Positions 15,240 to 22,982 of a DNA stretch of 64,000 bases are shown here, piece by piece. Each line of letters opens with the position of its first letter. Within the stretch, counting starts at the first letter, position 1. Both the position numbers and the translations under genes were made by a program. The notes beneath the pieces are model-generated. The model made no database searches. It saw only the letters and a list, made by a program, of their open reading frames with translations, and was not told the DNA's origin. Location: contig JBIIDH010000002.1 of assembly GCA_044238435.1 (NCBI GenBank), positions 25,260-89,259 on the forward strand, read 5' to 3'. The stretch is from VFMC01 sp044238435 (GTDB lineage: Bacteria > Actinomycetota > Acidimicrobiia > Acidimicrobiales > Ilumatobacteraceae).

Positions 15240-17491
15240 GCGGGCCAGCCGTGCCCTCGCTCGTCGACCAACTCGACCTCGAGGTCACCGGTATGACGTG
15301 CGCCGCCTGCGCCAACCGCATCGAGCGCCGCCTCAACAAGATCGATGGTGTGCAGGCGTCGGTGAACTACGCCACCGAGACCGCCCGTGTGGAGTTCGAC
15401 CCGGCGCTCGTGGTGCCCACCGATCTCGTCGCTGCGGTCGAATCGATCGGCTACGGCGCGGTCCTGCCTGAGCCGGCAGGGGCTGTCGCTGCGCCCGACG
15501 AACAGCCCGACACCCACGACCCCCTCCTGCAGCGACTCGTCGTCGCCGCGGTGCTCGGCCTGCCCGTGCTGCTGCTGTCGATGGTGCCCGCGCTGCAGTT
15601 CCGCAACTGGCAGTGGCTGGCGTTCGCGCTCGCCTCACCGGTGGCCACCTGGGCAGCCTGGCCGTTCCATCGGGCGGCGTGGAAGAACCTCCGCCACGCC
15701 GAGGCCACGATGGACACCCTCGTGTCGCTCGGCGTGGCCGCCGCCTACCTGTGGAGCACCTACGCGTTGTTCTTCACGTCGGCCGGCGACAACGCGATGA
15801 CGATGAGCATGTCGCTGCTCGGCAGCGTCGGTGGCGACCACCACCTGTATCTCGAGGTGGCCTCCACCACCGTGGCGCTCATCCTCGCCGGCCGCTGGTT
15901 CGAGTCGCGCTCGAAGCGCCGGGCCGGCAGCGCGCTACGCGCCCTGCTCGATCGTGGTGCGTTCGAGGCCGTGGTGATCGACGCATCGGGCGCCGAGCGG
16001 CGGGTACCGGCGGCCGACCTGCGCGTGGGCGACCGCTTCGTCGTGCGGCCCGGCGAGCGCATCGCCACCGACGGCATCGTCGAGGAGGGCACAGCGGGCA
16101 TCGACACCTCGCTGGTCACCGGCGAGAGCGTGCCGCGCGAGGTGGCCCCGGGCGATGCGGTCACCGGCGCAACCATCGACACCAACGGACGTCTGGTGGT
16201 GCGCGCCACTCGTGTGGGCGCCGACACCACCCTGGCGCAGATGGCGCGCCTCGTCGCCGATGCCCAGAGCGGAAAGGCGCCGGTGCAACGCCTGGCCGAC
16301 CGCGTGGCCGGGGTGTTCGTTCCCGTGGTGGTGGCGCTGGCGGTGACCACCCTCGGGTTCTGGTTCGCCCGCACCGGCTCGTTCAGTGATGCGATGGGCC
16401 CGGCGATGGCGGTGCTCATCATCGCCTGCCCCTGCGCCCTCGGTCTGGCCACCCCCACCGCCTTGCTGGTGGGCACCGGCCGCGGTGCGCAGATGGGGGT
16501 GCTCATCCGCGGCCCCGAGGTGCTCGAGAGCACCCGTGCTGTCGACACGGTGCTGCTCGACAAGACCGGCACCATCACCACTGGCTCGATGGCGGTGGTG
16601 GCTGTCGAGCCGGTGCCGCCGCTGGCAGTGGCTGATGTGCTGCGTGCCGCCGCAGCCGTCGAGGCCGCAAGCGAGCATCCGATCGCCCGCGCCGTCGTCG
16701 CCCATGCCCGCGAGGCCGGTGTCGACCTGCTGCCCGTTGCCGACTTCCGCAACGAACCCGGTGTGGGCGCGCGCGGCACCGTGGTGCTCGACGATCGAGC
16801 CGTCGAGGTGAGCGTGCGCCGCGCCGGCCCGGCCGCCGCGACGGAGGCGGTACCGGCGGGTGACGCGGCAACGGTGGTGGAGGTGGTGGTCGACGGGCGG
16901 GTCGCCGGGCGTCTGGCGTTGGCCGACACCGTGAAGCCCAGTAGTCGCAGCGGAATCGCTGCGCTGCGCGACCTGGGCCTGCGCCCGGTGCTGCTCACCG
17001 GCGACAACGAGGCCATCGCCGCTGCCGTCGCAGCCGAGGTGGGCATCGACCCGGCCGATGTCGTGGCCGGCGTGCTGCCCGCCGGGAAGGTGGCCGTCGT
17101 GCGCGACCTGCAGGCGCAGGGTCGGGTGGTGGCGATGGTGGGCGACGGGGTGAACGACGCCGCCGCGCTGGCACAGGCCGATCTCGGCATCGCGATGGGC
17201 ACGGGCACCGATGTGGCGATCGAGGCGAGCGACCTCACCTTGATGCGGGCCGAGATCCCCGCTGTCGTCGATGCAGTGCGCCTCAGCCGACGCACGCTCG
17301 CCACCATCAAGGGCAACCTGTTCTGGGCCTTCGCCTACAACGTGGCCGCCATCCCGCTTGCCGCCACCGGGCTGTTGTCGCCCGTGGTGGCCAGCGCGGC
17401 GATGGCATTCAGTTCGGTGTTCGTGGTGAGCAACAGCCTGCGCCTGCGTCGCTTCCGGTCGATCACTCAGGCGGCCGAGCCGCCGCACTGA
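15236..17491 (+). CDS. copA: Cu(I)-exporting P1B-type ATPase CopA
   Basis: 751 residues. N-terminal HMA domain with CxxC (C22, C25), membrane helices, actuator TGES, the metal-transport CPC motif (C398-P-C400), phosphorylation site D442 in DKTGT, the nucleotide-binding EHPIA motif and the GDGVNDAAA hinge. The last membrane helices carry AMAFSSVFVVSNS, the MxxSS pattern of the Cu(I) group (P1B-1). It pumps cytoplasmic Cu(I) outward, fed by CopZ. ATG start overlaps the previous stop. Confidence 0.93.
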   Translation: MSGPAVPSLVDQLDLEVTGMTCAACANRIERRLNKIDGVQASVNYATETARVEFDPALVVPTDLVAAVESIGYGAVLPEPAGAVAAPDEQPDTHDPLLQRLVVAAVLGLPVLLLSMVPALQFRNWQWLAFALASPVATWAAWPFHRAAWKNLRHAEATMDTLVSLGVAAAYLWSTYALFFTSAGDNAMTMSMSLLGSVGGDHHLYLEVASTTVALILAGRWFESRSKRRAGSALRALLDRGAFEAVVIDASGAERRVPAADLRVGDRFVVRPGERIATDGIVEEGTAGIDTSLVTGESVPREVAPGDAVTGATIDTNGRLVVRATRVGADTTLAQMARLVADAQSGKAPVQRLADRVAGVFVPVVVALAVTTLGFWFARTGSFSDAMGPAMAVLIIACPCALGLATPTALLVGTGRGAQMGVLIRGPEVLESTRAVDTVLLDKTGTITTGSMAVVAVEPVPPLAVADVLRAAAAVEAASEHPIARAVVAHAREAGVDLLPVADFRNEPGVGARGTVVLDDRAVEVSVRRAGPAAATEAVPAGDAATVVEVVVDGRVAGRLALADTVKPSSRSGIAALRDLGLRPVLLTGDNEAIAAAVAAEVGIDPADVVAGVLPAGKVAVVRDLQAQGRVVAMVGDGVNDAAALAQADLGIAMGTGTDVAIEASDLTLMRAEIPAVVDAVRLSRRTLATIKGNLFWAFAYNVAAIPLAATGLLSPVVASAAMAFSSVFVVSNSLRLRRFRSITQAAEPPH

Positions 17492-17498
17492 CGGTTGG

Positions 17499-17521
17499 GG
17501 CGCACCCGACGCGTCGGCGCC
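17499..17521. terminator. GC-rich hairpin after copA
   Basis: GGCGC (17499-17503) pairs with GCGCC (17517-17521), and inside lies the perfect palindrome CCGACGCGTCGG (17506-17517, sharing one base with the outer stem). It sits between copA and the convergent phosphatase homologue (stop at 17522). No U-tract; termination is a guess from position. Confidence 0.35.
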
Positions 17522-18109
17522 TCACCCTCGGGTTCGGGTCGCACTGATCGGGACCTGGCCCCAGGGCAGGGTGTCCACCAACTGCGCGGTGAGATCGTGC
17601 AGTTCGGCAGCGGTCGTGTGCACGGCCGCCGACCCGAGCCCGGCCGGATCGTGGATGTCGTCGAACTGGCTGTCGTCGACGAGGTCGATTCCGCGTCGCC
17701 GCCGGATGACGTTCGCGGCCCAGGTGTCGAACCCCACGTTGCGCGGGGCCGTGGTGCCCTCCACTTCGCGGACGAGTTCGCGCAGCGTGAAGGTGCGCAC
17801 CCAGGTGCGCCGATCGTCGGCGACCAGGTGGCGCAACTGAGCACGGCACATGGTGATGACGAGGTCGGCGCCATCGGCGACCAGCACGGCCTCGGTGGCT
17901 TCGCGCGCCACGTGCTGCGACAGGTCGATACCCCAGGGGCTCAGTGCCCGGACGGCATCGAGGTGGATCGGCCGCATCGCGGCCTCGGTGCCGGCCGAGG
18001 TGATGACGGCATCGATACCGGCGCGCGCGAGGTGATGACGCAGCAATGCCGCTGCCATCGGAGACGTGCAGACGTTCTCTGCGCACACCATGAGGACTCT
18101 CGCCGTCAC
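17522..18109 (-). CDS. LMW protein-tyrosine-phosphatase homologue lacking the catalytic Arg
   Basis: 195 residues of the low-molecular-weight phosphatase/arsenate reductase fold. The active-site loop is VCAENVCTSP: nucleophile C9 is present, but the invariant Arg of C-x5-R is Thr (T15) and the usual Gly after C-x is Glu. The general-acid segment DDIHDPAG is kept. Loss of the Arg should abolish or greatly weaken phosphatase activity, so a binding role or a different chemistry is possible. GTG start chosen; an ATG at 18247 would add 46 unrelated residues. Confidence 0.75.
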   Translation of the reverse strand: MTARVLMVCAENVCTSPMAAALLRHHLARAGIDAVITSAGTEAAMRPIHLDAVRALSPWGIDLSQHVAREATEAVLVADGADLVITMCRAQLRHLVADDRRTWVRTFTLRELVREVEGTTAPRNVGFDTWAANVIRRRRGIDLVDDSQFDDIHDPAGLGSAAVHTTAAELHDLTAQLVDTLPWGQVPISATRTRG

Positions 18110-18243
18110 CTGTGGGACGGTTCCGAACAGGCGGTGGTGTGCACGGTTTCGACCCCGGAAATTCGCCCTTCTCCGGCAATCCGTTTCGCCGTTCGGCATG
18201 TCGGTGGCGACATGCCCGGAGGTGTCGATGGGCACCTCCGTCG

Positions 18244-19032
18244 TCATGCCGTTGCCAGGGCGATGGTGCGCAATCGGTACAGCATCGCGGCGCGGTGATT
18301 GCGAATCGTCCGCTCGGTCACCTGTGCCTCGGCCGCCAGTTGGGCGGTCGTCGTGCCCTCGGCCAGACGCCGGGCGAGGACGAGGTCGTCGTCCGACATG
18401 CCTGCCCGGGCGGCGTCGTCGAGCAGTCGTCGTAGCTCGGTACCCGCATCGTCGGTTTCGGTGGCGGCGCTGTCGGCGAACCGCTCGTTCGGCACCGGGA
18501 CGAACACGGCCTTGCGGCGCCGGTGGCGGCGAAAGGCGTGGTACTCGCAGTCGCGCAGGAGGCCGGCAACCACGAACGTCGGTCGGCGATCGATGGGATA
18601 GGTGCGGATGACGGTCCACGCCGCAGCCAGCAGGTCGTCGATGGAGCCGACGAGCTCGGTGCCGACGGGGGTGTTCCGTCGGGCGATCGCGCTGAGGCCG
18701 GGCAACAGGCGCTGCAGCACCACCCGTGCCGCCAAGGGGTGGTGGCGGGCGGCGGCCAGCAGGTCGCCCAACAGGGCGTCGTCGTGGTCGGCCGCCCGGG
18801 CCACCTGCCCGAAGCCCGACGCAACGAGCAGGTCGTCGAGCGACGCGAAGTGCTCGATGCACAGCGACCACGACCGTGCGGCCGACAGGGCGCGGGGTGA
18901 CCTGTTGAGCCGCCCCCATTCGCGTTGCAGTCGCACGAGCGTGTGGCGGGTCGGGCTGGTCGGTGCCGTGACCGTGCTGGCAGTCGTGGCGGTGCGTGCG
19001 GATGGGGTGGCATGGTCGAGATGGGGTGACAT
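18244..19032 (-). CDS. Helix-turn-helix protein, unknown regulator
   Basis: 262 residues from the ATG at 19032 (an ATG at 19083 would add 17 residues). The last 60 residues, DDLVLARRLAEGTTTAQLAAEAQVTERTIRNHRAAMLYRLRTIAL, form a helix-turn-helix like sigma region 4 or LuxR C-termini. The middle part (LAARVVLQRLLPGLSAIARR...WTVIRTYPIDRRP) is helical and resembles the sigma-factor-like proteins often found in actinobacteria. It is transcribed away from the EccC-like gene, sharing a 166-nt divergent gap. Target unknown. Confidence 0.62.
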   Translation of the reverse strand: MSPHLDHATPSARTATTASTVTAPTSPTRHTLVRLQREWGRLNRSPRALSAARSWSLCIEHFASLDDLLVASGFGQVARAADHDDALLGDLLAAARHHPLAARVVLQRLLPGLSAIARRNTPVGTELVGSIDDLLAAAWTVIRTYPIDRRPTFVVAGLLRDCEYHAFRRHRRRKAVFVPVPNERFADSAATETDDAGTELRRLLDDAARAGMSDDDLVLARRLAEGTTTAQLAAEAQVTERTIRNHRAAMLYRLRTIALATA

Positions 19033-19198
19033 GGCCGAACGGTGAGCGGCACCCCTCTCCCACCGACTCTCCGCACGCCTCACCGCGCTGCTCCGCGCCG
19101 GTGACGATGTCTCAAGAAATCGTCAAGAACGGCCCGCGAACTGGGGGAACAGGATTGATGATTTCCGATCCGACTGCGTCGTCGCCGATCACTGGGTC

Positions 19199-22100
19199 AT
19201 GACGACATGGCAGGTGTGCTGGACCGCCGGACCCGACGCAGGCGCGAGTCGCCTGCTCGCGGCGGGGACCCATCTGGTGGGCAGGGCGCCCCAGGCGGCG
19301 GTCCGCTGCGCCGATACGCTGCTCGAACCCTTCCATCTCCGCCTCGACCTCTCCGACGACCGCTGGCAGGTGTGTCAACTGGCGGGCCGTCTGCCCATCC
19401 GGTGCGGCCCCGACTCCATCGAGGTTGGCACGAGCACCCTCCGCATCACCCGGGCACCGGCCGGGTCGGTGGCGACGGTGTCGTGCGCCGAGCCGGGCAC
19501 CGTCGTGCGCGCCCCCCGGGCGGCCCCGCAGGGGGCGCCGATCCCACTGGTGGGTGCGCCGACTGTGCCGACCGCGTCGCACCTGTCATCCGGCCTCGAC
19601 CACAGCGGGGCGGCGAGCACGTTGGTGCCGGCCGCCGTGGCCTGTGCGGCTGCGATGATGGTGGCTGCTCTGATCGGCCAGCCGCTGATGGCGCTGTTCG
19701 CCGTGGTGGGCCTGCTCGCATCCGGGGCCGGTGCGGCGGTGCAGTTCCGTGGCACGAGGCGTCGGCACCGATCGGCGGTGGCCGCCGAGCAGCGGGAGGC
19801 GGCGGCGTGGCGCGACGCGGTCGATGCCCAGTGCCGTGCCTGGACGACGTCCTGGTGTTCCCGGCACGGCTCCCTGGCCGATCGCCTGGCGGTCCTCGCC
19901 CACCGCGGCGCGGGGTTGTGGGAGCGGCGGCCTGACCACGGCGATGCGTTCACGGTGCCCATCGGGACAGGCAGCCTGTCGTGGTCGCCGGTGGTCGAGC
20001 CGGTCTGCGTCGGAGCCGCCGAGCCACGATCGGTCGATCACCTACCGGTGGTGGTCGACCTCGTCGGCGGTGCCGTCGTCGCAGTCCGCGGCCCCCTGGC
20101 CGACAGTGTGGTGCGCAGCTGCCTGGTGCAACTCGCCTGTCAGACCGGCCCTGCCGACTGGCGGTTGGTGGTGCTGTCAGTGAACCCCGAGCGCTGGAGT
20201 TGGTGTGCCCCGTTGCCGCAGGCCCAGCATCCCGAGCACGGTCCGCTAGTGGGTGACGACGGAGCTCTCGCCGAGGGGCTGCGCGACGACGCGGTGGCGC
20301 ACACCGTGGTGGTCACCGATCGTGCCGACCTGCTGACCGTGCGTACGAGCATGCTCCGCCGGATGCTCGCCGGGTCCGGCCCGCCGGCAGTGCTGCTCGT
20401 GAGCGACGACGCAGCCGCTGTGCCAGCGGTGTGCACTGCGCTGATCGACACGCGCCAGGATGGCGGTGCGCGGTTCGTGCCCGACACCCGCGCGGCGAAC
20501 GACGTCGTCCAGGTGCGCCTTGCCGGGCTCGGGCTGGCCCCTGCGGCGGACGCCGCCGCTCGGCTGGCGCGGTTCCACGACCCGGAAGACCCACGGTCGG
20601 GTGATGGAGCCGTTCCTACCCGGGTCGACCTGGTCGACCTGCTCCGCTCCGCCGGTACCGACCCGCTCGATCCGGTGTCGATCGCTGCTGGCTGGCGCAG
20701 CGCAGCCGTGGATGCTGCGCCGGCCTGCCCGCTCGGGCGCACCGGCGGTGACGCCCGGGTCGATCTCGACCTGGTGGCCGACGGGCCGCACGGCCTGGTG
20801 GCAGGCACCACCGGAGCCGGCAAGAGCGAATTGCTGCGCAGTCTGGTGACGGGCCTGGCCTGCCGGGTGCCGCCTGACCAACTGGCGATGGTGCTGGTCG
20901 ACTACAAGGGCGGCGCCGCCTTCGACTCGTGCGCCCGGCTACCCCACGTGGTGGCCGTGATCACCGACCTCGACGGACGCCTTGCCGAGCGGGCGCTGCG
21001 CGGGTTGCAGGCCGAACTGGCCCGACGCGAGCACGCCGTGCGCTGCCTCGGTGCGGCCGACCTCGCCGCGGCCCGTCGCCGCTGCGATTCGCCGGTGTTC
21101 CCGCGGCTCTTGGTCGTGGTCGACGAGTTCGCCGCCCTCGCCGCCGAGCAGCCGTCGTTCCTCCATGCCCTGGTCGGCATCGCCCAGCGCGGACGGAGTC
21201 TCGGACTGCACCTGCTGCTCGCCACGCAACGGCCGGCCGGTGTGGTCGACGACGACATCCGGGCCAACACGCAGTTGCGACTCGCGTTGCGCCTGCACGA
21301 TCGGGCCGATGCCCTCGACGTGGTGGGCGATCCAGCACCGGCGATGCTGTCGCGGCGCACCCCCGGCCGGGCGGTGCTGCGCCTGGGAGCCGATGAGCTG
21401 ATCACGTTCCAGACCGCGCTGCTCGACGATGGCGACGCCGTGGTGGACGCCGTGCGGCAGGCCGCCGGGTTGCTCGGTGCCGAACCGCCGGGCTCGCCGT
21501 GGAGCGAACCGCTCCCGGCCGTGCTGTCGGCCGACGAGGCGGGTCGGCGGCTCGGCGCTGCTGCCACACCCACCATGGTCGGGGTGATCGACCTGCCCGA
21601 TGAACGCCGGTGCACGCCGTTGGAGTGGGGCCCCTCCAGCGGGGCTCTCGCCGTGCTCGGCGCGCCGGGTTCGGGCGTGTCGTCGACGCTGGTCGCAGTG
21701 GCGCGGGCGGCGTTGTCGAGCGACGGTGCGAGGGGAGTGCTGGTGCTCGACGCAGGTGGCGACCCACGGTGGGACGACGTCGCCCGGCACCCGCGGTGCA
21801 CCGGCGTGGTGCGACTGCACGAACGCGAGCGTCTGTGGCGCGCCTTCCGCTGGGTGGCGGATCGGCTCGATGCTGCCGAGGTGCCGCTGCACCCGATGGT
21901 GGTGCTCGTCGACGGGCTCGGCGCGTTGCGTCGCGACCTCGACGACCTCGATCGCATGGCCGAGTTCGAGGTGCTCCAGCGGGCGCTCGGTGACACCTCG
22001 GGTCGGGTGGCGGTGGCCGCCGGGGCCGACGGCGCCGCCGCACTACCGGGTGCGTTCGTCGCTCACTCCACCCACCGCTGGGTGCTGCACCTCCACGACC

Positions 22101-22969
22101 GTGGCGACGCCGCAGCGCTCGGGGTGTCGCCGTCGGCTGTGCCACCGGCTGTCGCCGGGCGGGTGGCGCTGCCCGACGGCACCGAGGCGCAGGTGGTCGC
22201 CCCGTCGTCGACCCCGCTCGAACCGTCGGCTGCGCAGCGGGCCACCCCGGTGCGCCGGGTCGAGGTTCTGCCTCCGCACGTCGACGCTGCCCTCCTTCCT
22301 CCGTCGCGATCCGGGCCGGGTTCGTGGTGGCCGGTGTTGGGTGTCGACGCAGCAACCCTCGATGCAGCAGTGCTGGAGGTGCCCGACGGCGAGCACCTGC
22401 TGGTGGTGGGCCCGGCGCGCAGCGGCCGGTCGAACGCCCTGCGGTGGATCGAGCGCACCTGGCTGCAGAGCGGCGCCGGCGCGTCGGTGTGGCTGTCGCC
22501 CCGGGCGGCGCAGCGAGCGGGAATCGCCATCGCCGACGAGGTCGATGGCGTGCTCGCCACGATCGACGGGATGCTCGCCAGTGGGCAGCGGTGCCTGGTG
22601 CTCGTCGACGATGCCGAACGGGTGCCCGACGGCGCGGGTCGGCTCGAGGCGTTGGTGTCGTCGACGCGGCCGGGGCTCACGGTGGTGGCGGCAGGCCGAG
22701 CTGAGGCACTCCGCACGCGGTACGGCGACTGGACGGCAGCGGTACGGCGCAGTCGACTCGGTCTGGTGGCCGCCTCGTCGCACGAACTCGACGGCGACAT
22801 ACTCGGCGTCACCCTGCCGCGGCGCTGTCCCGTGATGCCACGTCCCGGGTTGATGCACCTCGTCGATCACACCGGTTGTCGGCTGCTGCAGGTGCCGTTC
22901 GTCCCGCTCCACGACCTCGAGCAGCCGAGCGATCGAGGTGCGGCGCGTGCACATCGGCTCCGGCTTTGA
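19199..22969 (+). CDS. FHA-FtsK/SpoIIIE ATPase, EccC/EssC-like (type VII secretion class)
   Basis: 1256 residues. N-terminal FHA-like beta domain (about 1-95, HLVGRAPQAAV then EPFHLRL), two adjacent membrane helices (about 141-182), then three RecA-like ATPase modules. The first is canonical: Walker A GTTGAGKSE (about 535) and Walker B RLLVVVDEFAAL (about 636). The second (GAPGSGVSS, about 821) and third (GPARSGRSN, about 1071) are more degenerate, as in EccC/EssC. FHA plus FtsK in one chain is the Firmicutes EssC layout, while actinobacterial EccC usually lacks FHA. No WXG100, EccB, EccD, EccE or mycosin gene is visible nearby. Substrate unknown. Confidence 0.82.
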   Translation: MTTWQVCWTAGPDAGASRLLAAGTHLVGRAPQAAVRCADTLLEPFHLRLDLSDDRWQVCQLAGRLPIRCGPDSIEVGTSTLRITRAPAGSVATVSCAEPGTVVRAPRAAPQGAPIPLVGAPTVPTASHLSSGLDHSGAASTLVPAAVACAAAMMVAALIGQPLMALFAVVGLLASGAGAAVQFRGTRRRHRSAVAAEQREAAAWRDAVDAQCRAWTTSWCSRHGSLADRLAVLAHRGAGLWERRPDHGDAFTVPIGTGSLSWSPVVEPVCVGAAEPRSVDHLPVVVDLVGGAVVAVRGPLADSVVRSCLVQLACQTGPADWRLVVLSVNPERWSWCAPLPQAQHPEHGPLVGDDGALAEGLRDDAVAHTVVVTDRADLLTVRTSMLRRMLAGSGPPAVLLVSDDAAAVPAVCTALIDTRQDGGARFVPDTRAANDVVQVRLAGLGLAPAADAAARLARFHDPEDPRSGDGAVPTRVDLVDLLRSAGTDPLDPVSIAAGWRSAAVDAAPACPLGRTGGDARVDLDLVADGPHGLVAGTTGAGKSELLRSLVTGLACRVPPDQLAMVLVDYKGGAAFDSCARLPHVVAVITDLDGRLAERALRGLQAELARREHAVRCLGAADLAAARRRCDSPVFPRLLVVVDEFAALAAEQPSFLHALVGIAQRGRSLGLHLLLATQRPAGVVDDDIRANTQLRLALRLHDRADALDVVGDPAPAMLSRRTPGRAVLRLGADELITFQTALLDDGDAVVDAVRQAAGLLGAEPPGSPWSEPLPAVLSADEAGRRLGAAATPTMVGVIDLPDERRCTPLEWGPSSGALAVLGAPGSGVSSTLVAVARAALSSDGARGVLVLDAGGDPRWDDVARHPRCTGVVRLHERERLWRAFRWVADRLDAAEVPLHPMVVLVDGLGALRRDLDDLDRMAEFEVLQRALGDTSGRVAVAAGADGAAALPGAFVAHSTHRWVLHLHDRGDAAALGVSPSAVPPAVAGRVALPDGTEAQVVAPSSTPLEPSAAQRATPVRRVEVLPPHVDAALLPPSRSGPGSWWPVLGVDAATLDAAVLEVPDGEHLLVVGPARSGRSNALRWIERTWLQSGAGASVWLSPRAAQRAGIAIADEVDGVLATIDGMLASGQRCLVLVDDAERVPDGAGRLEALVSSTRPGLTVVAAGRAEALRTRYGDWTAAVRRSRLGLVAASSHELDGDILGVTLPRRCPVMPRPGLMHLVDHTGCRLLQVPFVPLHDLEQPSDRGAARAHRLRL

Positions 22970-22982
22970 CAAAATGTAAAAC

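Noticed and set aside
18109..18247. ATG at 18247 as the start of the phosphatase homologue
   Set aside because: It would add 46 residues with no resemblance to LMW phosphatases, whose fold starts a few residues before the VLMVCAEN strand; GTG 18109 fits.
22966..22982. Perfect TTGACA (22966-22971) before the molybdenum hydroxylase as a promoter
   Set aside because: It overlaps the previous stop codon and has no -10 element at 16-18 nt, which would fall inside the gene; the short AT-rich patch alone does not support a promoter.
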